Of a stretch of DNA of 64,000 nucleotides, positions 24,901-36,720 are shown piece by piece. The stretch lies in assembly GCA_029948255.1 (NCBI GenBank), contig JALIZF010001672.1, positions 124,001 through 188,000 on the forward strand, read 5' to 3'. The notes under the pieces were generated by a model that saw only the letters and a list, made by a program, of their open reading frames with translations, had not been told where the DNA came from and did no database searches. Within the stretch, counting starts at the first letter, position 1. Each line of letters begins with the position of its first letter. The stretch is from Telmatactis stephensoni (taxonomy: Eukaryota > Cnidaria > Anthozoa > Actiniaria > Isophelliidae). Position numbers and translations under genes: made by a program.

Positions 24901-27900
24901 TAACACAAACATACCATGACTAATATTCATAACAATGTTATTTGATATTTATATAAATATGAATTAAAACAGGAAGAATACATTAGAGCAAAGAGGAAAA
25001 ATACAGACCAATGACATAATGTTTGGGCAAAACATTTCTTTTAATTTTTCACCAGCTTAAACATAAGACAAAAACACAACAACTAGAGTGGGACAAACGT
25101 TTTTCTATAATTCCTAACCAGGAGCATATCTGCTTAATTCTTCATTCCCTTGCGAAATAATGTTTTGTTTTCGTCTTTTCTTAAAACAAAATAAGTCATA
25201 ACAAATTCCTTTAAAGCTAAATGCACAATGCAAAACCTTGATATCTGTAGAAATTTTAATCACAATTTTGCTGCATTAAAAATATATTCAGGTATTGACT
25301 ATTAAAGACTATGGCACACTGTGTGATTAGTACAGCATTAATGACCCTGCAGCCAGCCATTACTGAACAGCTTAGTCCATACACTAAAGCCAGCTCTAAT
25401 AAACAGGAAAGTTCAATTTCATGTTTTTCACTTTTCACCTGTTTTATTTTCAATTGATATCTATTTGTTTTGGGGCTTTAAGGACTTTAGGCAAATATCC
25501 CAGGTATTGTTTACTGTATGAGATAAGTATTTCCTTTTCCTATAGTGAAAAAACATCAAACAAAAAACATCCTACAAAAAAAACATTTAGAATATTGTCA
25601 CTAAAAATGTGTTAGGAGCTTTTAAACTGAAGATAAAATCTAGAAAAAAACAAGAAGTAATGTCTATATAATGAATTCAAATGTATTTGGGAGGTCAAAA
25701 AAATTGTACATGTTTGTGGTCAAGTCAAAACAAACTAGTTAAACAAAAGAATATAATGTAAATATAAATATTATTTTACAAAACACTTGGTTGAAACTGA
25801 AATAGAAGAGGGATTTTAATGCTTGCATTTTGATCATGCCAGGGTCATGCTGCAAGCAAATGATCTTATAAATACACTGACAAAATTCCCACAGATATAT
25901 ATTAACTATCTTGTGGTTTGCAAATACTTTTTGATTTTTTGGACTCATTATCATAATCTAGAACAATACAAAACGATAATCAAACTGGTCTGAAAATCGT
26001 CAAACCAAAAATAAATTCAAACTACAAAGTATTTACTGACAAATTCCTTTGTATAAGAATACTAATCAGCAATGTTGCATTCAGTGCAAAAAAGTGCTCT
26101 TGATTTTTTTCTGTAAGTCATTGCTCAGTTTATCAGTTTCTTAATTAATTTATTGGAATTAAAAATTTATATATCATGTTTGGAATTGAAATTCAAACTT
26201 CAAAAAAAAAATTATAATGAAAGAAGTTTTTTATAAAGAATAAAATCTTCAAGGTCCATTAGACGAAGTTTATACTTCTCGGAGAAAAATGGAGAAAAAT
26301 ACACGTTTTAGTCTCAAGACAGATTACTGTATTTTCAAAAATATATTATACTAAAAAAGAGGAATCAGGAAATAACAAGTGAGGAAAAATTAAATACAAA
26401 CAAGATGTTTTTACAATTTTATATCTAAGCAAAAACTAGCAATTAAGAGGTTGAAATTAATCCTTGTATATCAGCTAGCTTTATGGTCATTGGGGCATTA
26501 AAGTAAAAGCCTAAAATTTAAGACATCAAACATCTGGCAAGGATTAAATAGGATCTTCTCTGGCTGACAAGTTTTATCTATGAATGAATTACGTTTTTAA
26601 ATACTTGGTAATACTCTTAAGACACACTAAATTCAGCTTAAGATATTTCTGATTATAAGGCTTTTTACTTGTAAAAAAAGACCAGTTTTGCTAGAACAAA
26701 ATCCTCAAATGTATAATAAATCTCTTAAGTTTGTACTTTGTTTCAAGGCAAGAATTCTAGAATTTACTGATTAGTTTTATGTGGAATAAAAGGATCAACC
26801 ATGCTGAACTCCTTCAATGACCTCATAACGGATGTTTGTTGTTTTGAACAATATCATTGTTAGACAACAAGTATTAAAAAGAAAGATTAATTGTAATATA
26901 TACTTCTTTGAAATTTTTTACAGAATAAAATTCTTAGTATTGCTCAAATAAGCTATACATAAATGCAATACACGTACATGCTTTAGGAAAAATTGCAAAA
27001 TGTTTATGTGATCTAATTAATAAACATCCAAATACAATACTATTACTTAAAAGGAAATACGTGAACACCTAAAATATGTTAGTGCCAGCGATATGGAAAA
27101 ATTGATATATATTTAAGAAAATGTTTATCCTTCCATTTTTTCTTTCTATTTCCTTCTTTTTATATATTTTATTTATAAAACATTACAATCAGGAAAATAA
27201 ACAATACAAAAAAGAAAAGCTTGCATCAACTTTTAAATATTCCTATGAATCCATCAATTTCCAAAGTAAACACAATCCTTCTTTAAATATTCTGATTTGC
27301 ACATTTAAACAAATAACCATTAAACTCTGAGAGTCTGGTTATTCCCAGTAATTACAACAAAAAACAAACAAAATGGGAAGCAATGTTTACTTTTGGTATT
27401 TCAGATTCAATAACAATTCTAATTGCAAAACATAAATACAAAATTGTGGTAATATTGGAGTGCCGGGATGTGATAAAGGTTAAAAATGATAATACAAATA
27501 TTTGAATTCAAAATATAATGGTTCAACAATTTTTGGAAAACTAAATAGGCCATCTTTCAAGACGATGAAATATAGACCGCAGTAAATCATTTTAAAACTC
27601 AGGGGCTTAATTTGTGTTAGGTATAAAAAATGTTGATGATCAGTAGCTACAGTATATCAGGAAATCACCTACACCCCTTCCTATCTTTTTTTTTTTTCTT
27701 TTTGCAAAAGGAAATGACAAAAAAAAATTATCCTTAAGGATGTTACTTCTGTTTATTGTCAATTAGCTATACTAATAAAATCTAAATGGAATTGTTCAAA
27801 GAAAAAAAATTCTAAGATTCTGGAAAGTTCCACAGACAAAACAAACTCATGGCATATCTGGCCAATGTTAGCATTGACTCTTTCCAGGCCCTAGTTTTTA

Positions 27901-30708
27901 TCAACTTTAAGGAATATCTGGTTGCAGTTTGGAATTTAACTTAGAGTGGGATTAAATATTGTACATGACAGCGCCAACTTTGAGAATGACCTTTCAAATT
28001 TATGAGGTTATGAAGAAATATGGGGAAATGTATTTTAGTGAGATGCATTGAATAGAGGAGTTTTAAGTATACCTTCACCAAAAAACTCACTAAGTGGCTT
28101 CATACTCTAGATACTTCTAAAAAAAAAGTGTATAAATAAGACAAGTTTTTATAATCCGGAGTACTTTGCTTAAAGTATGCCAGTATTGACAATATTTAAT
28201 AAAACGTCTCAGGGTTTATCATTTCAAACAAACATTAGCCAGAGATGCGACGCTTTTGTCGAAAATGTTTTGCGGTCTTTGCGGGGGTTTTCATAAGGAA
28301 TTTTTCTCCTTATTTTTCTGGATGAAAAAAATTTGAAGGAGAGTTCATCTGGTCAAAAAGGCTTCAAGTTCTAAAAGACAGCCAAAGTAAAGTTTTTGGC
28401 ACAGTAATGGAAAAACACTCAACAGCTAAACTATGAGATAGCGATGTGGAACAAAGTCTAGCCATGTTCGTGCGTCATGAATAAGGGCCCTCCAAAAGCC
28501 TACATCTCCTCCCATTTGAATTGGTTTTTACATCAAACAGTGGGAGGTTCAATTTGTATAAATACATCGCTAAAACCAGAGAGCATTTAAAGGTTGAAAG
28601 AACTTGGGGGACGGAATGAGAGACATGGTATCATGAGTCCTAGGGTTTTAAGTAGTTGAATCAGGGAGGTGATCAAATGCGCGTTCATCTCAGCCATTCA
28701 ACGCCACATCAGGGGGAGCGAATTTCCTTTCTAATGAGATTAAATGTTTTATTCATACTAGCCTGTGGCGTAAATAGCTTTATCCGCATATTTAGCATTA
28801 TCACAAAGCATACAAAAAGTTCAAAGGACATCATCTATTTCTGCCAAATTGGAAGTGACGGTGAGACAAAACAAGTCCAAAAAGACATCTCGTTCGCTAT
28901 TGTGGTGGGCCATAAAGACTTCGTTCCCTTTTATAACTTGCTTAGACGCTCAAACTTGTTGGTTTTTCTAGATTCCGAGGGCCGTAACTTTCGGGAGAAA
29001 CACGAAAAACAATAGGCAGGAGTGAAACAATACGTTCCGCAATTAATTTTCCATTAGTCGAAGTTCGCATGCAAATTGATGTGTGCTTAAAAGGTTGCTA
29101 TTAGTAGCCAGCCCAAGATAAGAGTCTATTCGTCTGCTAGTGCTAAACGCAAAACATGACACGTGTGATTACCAATTATTTACTTAAAATCACTTCGAAC
29201 GATTTTAAAGAGAGAAATATACTCCAACCGCAATGGACGAGACTCCACTAAAGTAGAGTAAAACACACGCGGCTAACGTTGATTCAAGTCGCATGGAAAA
29301 AACCATTGAAGCGTTAGACCTTGAATACTTCGGCGACCTTTGGGGCTTTACTAATCCCTCATCTCCCTCTATTTTCGCTCCCTAAGCTGGCTAAATAAAT
29401 CCAAATACTCTCTGCTTAAGTTCGTTTAAGCTCAAGTCGAACCGAATTAAATAATGTACAAGTTTAGCTTCATGGCCTTGTATTTTTTAGGCGCTAATTG
29501 GCCTATAATGAAAAGGTAGGCCTTTATTTGCAGAAGTTATTAGTCGAAATTGGACTGACAATGCTTCAACATCATGATACAAAACCTTCATAACTCACCT
29601 GGATTTGTGGCGTTCAAGCAGCGCCAAAGCCCCGTCTGAAATGCGAACAAGCAAACATGAAACTAAAGCATGCCGCGGTATCTTCTATCGTATCTAATAA
29701 TCAACTTACGCACAGCGCTTAGCGAGCCTCTCGCTCCAAGCAGTCGATAAGCTTACACATAAATCTAACTACTTTGATGCACCCCGCCATTGCTTATTCT
29801 AAACAATAATTTAAGACTTACCAAATGCCCAGGACAGGACTTGGGCAGCTCCTTTAGCATACGAAGACGTAAAGTCACATCGGTCTGAGAGACAAACTGC
29901 CATACAAAGAAAACAGATTATTAGCCGTGTTGGAAGTTTTTGTGCTCCAGCCGATATCAATTTGAAGCGAATTAAAATAAACTTGTGTACGTGTGAAATC
30001 CATTGAGTGTATGTGATGAGCGTATTTGAGAATCGCTAATATCCTGATCGCTTTGTGATCAATCTAAGTCGAATGATCACTTGTCCCATTTCCAAGTCAC
30101 ATTAAACTGCGAGAGGTCTCTGACTATATTCTCATTTGCAGTGCCCCGCCGTGAATCAATAAAATACAGAACCAAAGCGATGTTGCTCTTCATACCTTGT
30201 TACAAGCACTTCTGCATTGCTTAAAGCCAGAAGTTTGTTTACAGCAGAGGATATCTAAAACAATGAGAAACAAATAAATACAAAGAATAACGTGGAAGTA
30301 GATATTCGGGGCAGTGAGGACGAACTAGTTCAATGAGGGGAAAGAAATTCGTAAGCGAGAGGTAAACTCGCTAAAGTAAATCCACCGGAAATTTACATTC
30401 ATATTTGAATGCAAAAGGATTCGCGTGGTGTTCCTAATTATTTCTTGTGTTAAATCCACAAATCGTTATTAATCCGTAACAACGTAAAACCAACACAGGG
30501 AACGAGTTTAGGAGTCTCGCGGATGTCTTTGAGGCCCAATCCTAAACGTGATCTTTGAAGAAATTACAAACCTACGAGCTAAAGTAGGCCATAAGTTAAC
30601 AAGATCGAAGCAGCGTGTTCAAATGTGTTCAAATCGCATGGATTTCTTACCTGGTTGACTCGAAAGGACAGCCTGTACTAGCAAAAGCGTGCTGAACAGC
30701 ACTCGCAT
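8491..30708 (-). CDS. RECK: RECK: GPI-anchored, cysteine-rich protein with Kazal motifs
   Basis: Complete 28-exon gene; the exons sum to 2832 nt (943 residues plus stop), close to the 971 of human RECK. RECK is a cell-surface, GPI-anchored inhibitor of matrix metalloproteinases and a co-receptor for Wnt7 with GPR124 in vertebrates. The start ATG (30708-30706) opens a signal peptide (MRVLFSTLLLVQAVLSSQ). Family features seen in order: CC-type cysteine-knot repeats, the block CSNFNNRHTELFRSCNA, VTHPCNPNPC, three Kazal domains, a CPP..PPGACCPHC module, and FGFQSIEGDIVILI near the C-terminus. All 27 junctions keep frame. The exception is the last exon, where an apparent frameshift ends the protein before the GPI signal. 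Introns are crowded with MITEs and hold a 2.3-kb minisatellite. Exon coordinates are in the three module entries. Confidence 0.97.
9192..9975. mobile_element. MITE split by a nested insertion
   Basis: The left arm (about 9192-9233, AATAGCTTTC..GCTCCATTCAGTA) and right arm (9877-9975, TACTGAACAGAGCAGGGAAA) are inverse of each other. They match the intact hairpin element at 17890-18078. Bases 9234-9876 between them are a separate repeat. Confidence 0.75.
9234..9876. mobile_element. 643-bp element with tRNA-like module, copy 2 (nested)
   Basis: Same family as 1035-1678, with matching ends, right-end hairpin and central minus-strand tRNA-like module (about 9512-9590). Comparing the split host MITE with the intact one at 17890-18078 (CAGTA|ATACAGCAC) fixes the insertion borders to within about 2 bases. 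It lies in RECK intron 26. Confidence 0.85.
9977..10167. mobile_element. ~190-bp inverted-repeat MITE
   Basis: Ends AATAGATTCTGATTGGTT and its inverse AACCAATCAGAATCTATT, with arms of about 45 bp that include GATGCTCAT/ATGAGCATC. TATA-rich flanks suggest a TA-type target. It lies in RECK intron 26. Confidence 0.7.
11509..11655. mobile_element. ~150-bp inverted-repeat MITE
   Basis: The left arm TTTTATCCCACACCATAGAA and the right arm TTCTATGATGTGGGATAAAA are inverse. It lies in RECK intron 26, about 130 bp from exon 26. Confidence 0.65.
14800..14876 (+). other. tRNA-derived SINE-like head
   Basis: ATGGCACAGTTGG matches an A box, and GGTCCTGAGTTTGATCC, about 35 bases on, matches a B box of a polymerase III promoter. 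There is no clean acceptor stem, so this is a SINE rather than a tRNA gene. It lies in RECK intron 19 (minus-strand gene) and may extend to about 14970. Confidence 0.6.
16110..19219 (-). CDS. RECK: RECK exons 12-16: central cysteine-rich/frizzled-like region
   Basis: Exons 19219-18837, 17623-17559, 17189-17059, 16546-16514, 16214-16110 (residues 278-516). Exon 12 is the largest, with 127 whole codons. It holds the fifth knot repeat (CCPKANSSSCWRLC) and the most conserved stretch of the protein (CLADVTTPCQLGC, FCSNFNNRHTELFRSC, then VQDIKTC). Exons 13-14 (LLQIKPCSIKSH, SDCIHILQRCG) form the frizzled-like part. Exon 16 starts VTHPCNPNPC, the EGF-like entry. The intron between exons 12 and 13 carries two MITEs, one ending only about 100 bp from exon 12. 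Confidence 0.95.
16713..16777 (+). other. Degenerate tRNA-like (SINE) stretch
   Basis: GTTGACTCAGTTGGTC resembles an A box, and GGGGCTCAGTTCCCAGC a weak B box, about 30 bases apart. It lies in RECK intron 14, between exons 15 and 14. The match is poor. Confidence 0.35.
17890..18078. mobile_element. Intact ~185-bp hairpin MITE
   Basis: The ends AACAAATAGAAC and GTTCTATTTGTT are inverse, and the arms continue for about 70 bp (GCTCCGTTCAGTAATACAGC and its inverse). An AT-rich flank carrying TCTGATTGGCTAAAAGC lies just upstream (17740-17760) and recalls the GATTGG motif in other MITEs here. It lies in RECK intron 12. Confidence 0.75.
18196..18735. mobile_element. 540-bp TTAA-flanked MITE with ~180-bp inverted arms
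   Basis: TTAA lies at 18192-18195 and 18736-18739. The ends AGTGCTACTCTGAT and ATCAGAGTAGCACT are exact inverses, and the arms stay about 85-90% complementary for about 180 bp. TTAA duplications are the mark of piggyBac-type integration; no transposase is present. It ends about 100 bp from RECK exon 12. Confidence 0.85.
19388..21690. repeat. 2.3-kb minisatellite of 22-bp units
   Basis: About 100 units of GGTGTCAGTAAGTGGTTGGTAA, varying mainly at CAGTAAG/CAGGAAG/CAATAAG/CAGCAAG. A 286-bp (13-unit) block starting near 20291 repeats near 20577, including rare variants such as GGCAAGG and TTGATAATG, so there is higher-order structure. It fills most of RECK intron 11. Confidence 0.95.
21716..30708 (-). 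CDS. RECK: RECK exons 1-11: signal peptide and N-terminal cysteine-knot repeats
   Basis: Exons from 5' to 3' on the minus strand: 30708-30651, 30254-30196, 29896-29822, 29635-29599, 23793-23639, 23232-23199, 22614-22559, 22416-22317, 22162-22136, 22024-21960, 21881-21716 (residues 1-277). Four knot repeats begin with a Cys-Cys pair followed by C-x3-C: CCKQTSGFKQCRSAC, CCLLTSSPKCRKDC, CCQKASKSCIKAC and CCSLAKDDKCKERC. They match the first four of the five knot repeats of RECK, which bind Wnt7 and GPR124 in vertebrates. Exon 4 to exon 5 spans a 5.8-kb intron. All acceptor and donor sites are canonical; phases were checked at each border. Confidence 0.95.
23464..23610. repeat. Degenerate ~18-20-bp tandem repeat (GAGGTGGTCATTGTAGA type)
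   Basis: Seven or so imperfect units of GAGGTGGTCATTGTAG. It lies in RECK intron 5 territory just 3' of exon 5 on the minus strand. Confidence 0.7.
24025..24180. repeat. Degenerate tandem repeat (TACTGATGGGAGGTGTC type)
   Basis: Units of about 17 bp (CTACTGATGGGAGGTGT, later CCACTTATGGGAGGTGT), preceded by CATAAACGGACACC. It lies in RECK intron 4 and is followed by a run of about 15 G at 24238-24253. Confidence 0.7.
24276..24429. mobile_element. 154-bp inverted-repeat MITE
   Basis: Left TTGAAGGGTCCCTGTGAAAA and inverse right end TTCACATGGAACCCTTCAA. The inner arms include CTAAGTGACTTTTTGATG and CATCAAAAAGTCACTTAG. A diverged relative occurs at 53898-54016. It lies in RECK intron 4. Confidence 0.75.
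24628..24752. mobile_element. 125-bp hairpin element
   Basis: The left arm TTGAACTGCTATTGTTCTGG and its inverse (AAGAACAATAACAGTTCAA) extend through GACTGACTAGCCTC and GAGGCTAGTCAGTC. Nearly the whole element folds back on itself. It lies in RECK intron 4. Confidence 0.7.
24753..29598. other. Remainder of the large RECK intron 4
   Basis: Very AT-rich, with poly-A/T tracts (27687-27700 poly-T). An open frame of 119 codons at 28656-29015 (+) has no recognisable motif or splice context and is probably chance. I see no exon here. Confidence 0.6.
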
Positions 30709-30960
30709 GATGGCGTTGGCGAAGAAGGAACAACATGAGCTCGGATGTAAAGCCTGCAATATAACCATCAAAGACCATGCATGGCTAGTATTATGCCGAT
30801 GTCAAGACACTTCTACTCTGTAAGGACCTGAGCAACCAATAGCAGCAAACAACCAATTAGCGGGAAATTGTTCTTCTACACATCAGCCAATCACGATCGG
30901 CTATTTAACACGGCGGGTGACGCTTAAGTAATGTAAAGAAAGCCACTAGTTTGTTTTGTG
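30709..30960 (-). promoter_or_regulatory. 5' region / presumed promoter of RECK
   Basis: This is the sequence immediately upstream of the RECK start codon. It is less AT-rich than the flanking DNA, with several CpGs. On the minus strand, inverted CCAAT motifs (AACCAATAGC and AGCCAATCACG in the plus orientation) lie at about 30834-30898. No TATA box is obvious. Promoter function is inferred from position. Confidence 0.4.
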
Positions 30961-33900
30961 TAGTGTACCGTAATGGACAACATCACAATGTTATGACAGC
31001 TCACAGTGTCCAAAAAAACTGACCTAGGTTATTGTAGCTATCTTTCTGTCTAAAACTGGCAAGAAATACTGACCATTTTTCGAATATCGCGTGGCCTCGC
31101 TTCTTTTGCCGCGGACGTGATCTCTTGCTCTGCGATATAACTTTTCTTTAAAAGGCTCGAATATCGCAGAGAACCACGGCGTTCATAAACCAATATTTGT
31201 TTTTTTTTACAGGTTTGTGCGTCTGTAGTAATTACTAGTGGAAGTTTGAAGATACAATTTGATTTTTCTCAAATGATATTTTAAATATTTGTCTTTCCAT
31301 CAACATTTTGTGTGTTTTTGATAGATAATTATTTTTAGATTTGTACTTTTGTACATTAATCATTTTGCAAAATTTGTGGATTTTGAGATTTCTTGACCAA
31401 CTTATAGCGTGAAATGTTTGTTTCTAAATGATTAAATAGTGTGGCTTTCTGCGGTCGATCAGATAGGACAAACACGCACTCGCCTCAGAGCCGAGACATA
31501 CCATTTGTAACTTTGATTATTTCTTATTATTCCCTGCCAAACTTAAGCAAACACTTCTCTCAAACTGCCAGAACAAATGTACCAAATGGCTCGAGTTTGC
31601 CTTTGTAATTACACTTTGACATCTCACGGATTGTAGTCACATATGTATTTTGCGGACTTCCGATTGTTGGCTACAATCACCACGTCGTAATCGTGCAAGA
31701 CACGACAAAATACAGTAGGGACATTGCCAGATGATCTTAGATGAATGGTGACTGATGAGCCACTCAGATAAGTTTGGAAATAAAAACACTGGCGATAAAA
31801 ACTCACGATATGTACTGATTTGTATCTGAGTTCTCCAGGGCTTTTAGTGACTTGCCACAAATTTACATGTACACTTTCAGGGGCGTGCTTTGACCTTACG
31901 ACGAACACGGTTCTGACTAAATCTCTTCTAAATCGCTTCACTGAGCTCTGTTTTTTAGATTAAGACAATTAGGATTAACCTTCATCCCAGGAACCTGTCC
32001 ATCACTTATCCTCGTTATTAGGATAAACGATTTTGTGTTCTTGTACTGCTGTATATTTTAATAATAACTATTATTATTCCTCTCAGGTTTTATCCAAATA
32101 AGCTTTTACGCAGCTTTCAGTGGCTTGAAGCGACCCACCTAAATGGAATATAAAATAAACGGACATAGTTTTTCCAGAGATAGTAGTAGTTTATTTTTAT
32201 GGATGCTTTAGCTTTTCTCATCTAACAATCAGAGACTATGACGCATGGAGCACTTCCATTAGTAAGAAACAGCAAAGCTAGCTCTATCTATGGCCAAGCC
32301 AGGGCCAAGCCCATCTCTGATCCTGATTAAATCAACTTAATCAAGAGGGCTTGAAAGCTTTTAAGGCTTTTACTGACTGACCAGGTGTTTGGAGCAGAGG
32401 AAAAACTGATAATGGAAAACAACTCCTTTTCTTAGAAAACGAAACACAAATTTCTCAAAATTGTAACAATGTAATTTCAAACTACAGGAAACGAGGATTA
32501 GAATGATACATTCCACATCAGGCTTATGTCTGTCTTTCGACTTTGTATTTATCATCACACGGTAAAGCCTCAAAAATTTTAACCTTTTAGCTATTTCAGA
32601 TAAAACCAAAAAGGCCTAGTTGCCAAAATTAACCATTTTCTATTTCACTTAAGTCCCTTGGCGTCTTTTATCATCTTTTCAAATTATTATTTATAAAAAT
32701 TATCCCTCTCACCTGTAAATCAGTTCTTTTTCCTAATTTTTTTCGACTCGAGTAAAAATACAGTGCTGTAGCCTCGAGGCTCTGGGTTGGGTCAGGGTTG
32801 TATTGTTGACAAAACAAACTTGTCTTTGCACAGCTCTTGGCTATGACGCTGAACGAAAGGAAAAGGAAAATGAATCTTAAGAGAAGAGCAGGTGATAAAT
32901 ACGATAGCATCTCTGGCTTTTATCTCATTCTTCCATTTCGTTTGTTTACTTTTCCACTTCCATTTTGCTCTTCATTTTATCTAATTTTAACTGACATTTC
33001 TATTTTAAAATGGTATTCTGTTCGATAAAAGTTCATGTACACATTTTTTCTGTGTGATAAATTAGTTCATTCCAGTTCATTTCTATTCGTGATTACAAAT
33101 CGATTCCAAGTACTCTTCAAGTATCTCTTATAGAATTTTTTTCAGTGATCGATGCCATCTCACTGTCAATGTAGAAGCAACTCCCAAAAATCACACTTTA
33201 GCTAAAACTGCCCTTGAGTTCAAAGACTTCGGTTCAATTAAACTTCATTACCTTTCAAAAAGCATTTTTGTTATCTCTTGGCTATTTACTTTCTTTGAGA
33301 ATAGTCTGACCACTCTAACCCTTTAGAGCGTTGGGTTCCGATTCACTTGACATCAGTACTTGTAGCGACCGCCTTTGCCTTCATTTCAAAACCACAGAGC
33401 TCCACTCCTATTCAAGCAATGTGTATTTTCTTAAATTCGCGGAGTCTAATAGCTAAATAGAAGACTAAATGTATTTACTCACAGAAAACAAGGAACTCAG
33501 ACTGATTGCAAACATGGATGGTTTAATGGAAATGGTATTTTGCTTTTCAATTTGAAGACTCGACGTCCACTTGTCTCGACTCCAAGATCACTCCACGTTC
33601 CCGTCTGTTGGCATTTGTCAAGTGTTTATCTCTCGCATCGGTAGCTTTGAAGTCTATCGATAAATGAAACTTTACTAAAAAATATTGACCTCTTTTGTCA
33701 GAAACGGAAATGCTTGAAGGTTGACCCCTCTGTTTCAAGGCCAGTCACATGACTTGGTACAAATCTAGCCCCCTTCCCTCCCCCTCCCCATGATTGAGCA
33801 GTTTTTGACTCGAGCCCAAAAATGCCATCGCCAAAATCTTGGCTACTTTTGCAGGACTTCAAACTATGATGTATGATGGTGGAGTGAAGAGTTATCTCTT

Positions 33901-35966
33901 GGGGTGCTTTCCTTTTCAATGCCAGTTGAGCCACAAGATAACGATTAGCTGACGATAGAGAGATACAAAATGAGACTTTACTAGCGGATGCTGGGCACTA
34001 GGATATCGACTTAGACATCAAAAAACTTTCTATATTTCCTGTCTCTGTTGAGCTAGAAAAATGTCAGCGTGCTTGAGTCATTGTTAGCTCAAGGATTCAA
34101 CGTATTATAACCGGATTAGGCGAGCTCAGAGATTGCATCGTAGCGCGATGCACAGTATGAGAAAGACACATGATTCAAAAATAGTTTGATAATTCTTACG
34201 CCCTATTAGAGCTATTTATGATTCCTGAGAGTTGGTTAAGTGCCATTAGGTGAATGTATAACAGATAAAGATAATAGTATTTACTAAGCAAACTACATGA
34301 TCCCCTTGAAATTAAGGTTACGCTAGGCTGGGAAGTGCAGTTGTTACTGCTTCAAAATACGGTAGATAATTTGTGGATGGAAATATTCATTTATAATATG
34401 AGTTTACAGGGAACCATTATTGTGTTACGTGACTAAGAACTGAGTTATTGATTGACAGATCAAGTGATCTGAAGGACCGACCAACTTGATGCTGGTCAAA
34501 CAGTCAAGTGAATGACAAATAGCTGGCTGTACCACGAGGCTATTGAGTTCCATGACCGAAATGGATGACTGACTGAATAAATGGTTAAATACAAACGAAT
34601 GACTGAATGAATGATTATGAATGATTATGAACTGACTGGCTAAATGAAAGAGATAAACTAGATAAATGATCCTGAAAATCAATGAAAGTAGGGAATATAT
34701 AAATAGAAACACCATCTATCCAGGGAAAACCACTCAAGAGCTGTACAAAACTGAAATTAAAGGAACCAACAACAGATATGAACAAGAGGCAAAGCGAAGA
34801 AGATGATCGAAGAATCAAGTTACGAGGAGCATTCTGATATATTAACCAATCAATGCTGTCACCGCCATGGTCAGTTATCAAATGAGATTAAGATCTACTC
34901 ATATCAGCTCTTTGACTTATCTGCTGCTACTCCTTCCAAATTAAATTTCTAGTACGAATTGTCCAGGTATTTAGCTTCATTATAGGCGGCAGTATCACAT
35001 TTTTAGGGCTCCTGCACGAGAGATTAAGATTAGGTACCATCAGGGGTCCATAAGTACGAGTATTTGACTTTAGACTTTGTTACGTTCAGTTATTCATCTA
35101 TTTGTTTCATTGAAATTCATTTAATTGCAACCCACGTCTGCATTCGCTCATTCATTGATGTGTTAATTCATTGATTAATTGATTCTTTCTTTTTATCTTT
35201 CGTTCATTCATTCTTTCTTTCGTTCATAATCCGAAGTACGTCACATTTTTTCAGAAACTTCTAGATCTTCAGTGGAAAAGAAAAAAAATTGCACCAACGC
35301 CTCGTGTTACAACAACGATTGGCAAACAGGATTTAAAAACTCGATTTGCTTTACAAAATTTTGGGAGTAAAAATTGAGCGCCAAGTAGGCAGGGCATGAA
35401 AACTACCAAATATATTGTTCTCAAATGTTGGAGACTGAGCGCTAACACTGCAGCTGCCATAGCTTTTAGCGATGGAGCCATTTCATATTTGGCGACAGAA
35501 AATAACCCTCTAGGTGTTTTGAACTATTGTACGATATATTGTGTGTGTAAAGTAGTTCCAAGATTTATTGTTTTTCAGAATGATTAGGCAATGCCTCCTG
35601 CTTCGATGAATGGAGAACTAATTCAATTATAAACTTGATTGCCTAACAATAAATCATGCAACTGCTCGATGGATATGAACTCATGTAGCTTTAGCTAAAA
35701 ATCTTCACAATTCATTTCTTTAATTTGGCGAAATACAGTCCATTGTATGACTCTGGTCGCTGTATCAGTGCTAGCAGCTCATTCGTTAATTTTAGAAATT
35801 GCGCGCGCAATCAAAATGTGCGCTTCATTGCCGTGGAATTGATTTGTGATTTTTTTATTTAAAAAACAAGAAAACGATACACAACTCACTCACTAATTTC
35901 CATAAATACAGGCAACAAGCCAACTCAATCTTTAAATGTCGAGTTCGAAAATGACGTATCAGAAAT

Positions 35967-36066
35967 TACAGTTTTTATTCACTCGTTGTTTTGTATCATA
36001 AAACTCACTCGCTCGTTCCTCGCTCGTTCGTTTTACGATACTTCACAACTCGTGAATAAAAACCGT
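35967..36066. mobile_element. ~100-bp hairpin element
   Basis: CAGTTTTTATTCACTCGTTGT and the inverse ACAACTCGTGAATAAAAACCG bracket a centre of CTCGCTCGTTCCTCGCTCG. It is probably a small MITE. Confidence 0.5.
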
Positions 36067-36439
36067 ACGCGCGCACTTTCCATGAAGTATTCTCTATTTA
36101 ACACTTTTACATAATCTTGATGAAAATAATATTCCATGTGTAGAATCTCATAAAATTTAAAATAGTAACAAGCTTATTGGTACAGTAGTTATCTTCTATT
36201 TGTTGAAGAGAAAGTCAATCCAGAACAGTTTTGTCCACTGCTAAAGAGTACCACGCCCGGTTGTTAATAGTTCTTCCCCCAGTTGTTCTTTATGAAATAT
36301 TTAAGATAATATCACAAAACAGAGACAGACATAGTTGGCACTAAAACGTCCAAAATATTTTATAAAAGCAATATAAACCGATTGCTTATGTATATACTGT
36401 AATATAAACACTCTGGAAGATTTAGAGTAATCGAAAAGC

Positions 36440-36720
36440 AAGAGAAACACTCGGCTACGCCTCGTGTTCCTAAGCTTGCTTTTCTCTTGCTCTACATCTT
36501 CATCGTGTTTATACCACAGTACAGAGACATGCGCGGCCGTTATATATTGATTATAGTGAACGGTTTGAACTGTTTAATGGGCGAAGTGTCCCTCCTTTAT
36601 TTACCATAGGCTGTTTATCATTTTCCGTTTGCCTACGCCTCGTGTTTCTTAGCTTGCTTTTCTCTTGCTCTACATCTCCCATCGCGTTTATATCACAGTA
36701 CAGAGACACGCGCGCTCCTT
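36440..36720. repeat. Direct duplication of a ~95-bp segment
   Basis: CTACGCCTCGTGTTCCTAAG..ACAGTACAGAGACATGCGCG (about 36453-36535) recurs at about 36632-36716 with few changes. Each copy lies in AGCAAGAG/CTCTTGCT hairpin context. Confidence 0.65.

Noticed and set aside
28656..29015. 119-codon plus-strand frame in RECK intron 4
   Set aside because: No recognisable motif, no splice context, and opposite to the host gene; likely chance.
31624..31941. 105-codon minus-strand frame upstream of RECK
   Set aside because: No family features, no signal peptide, no neighbouring exons; not enough to call a gene.
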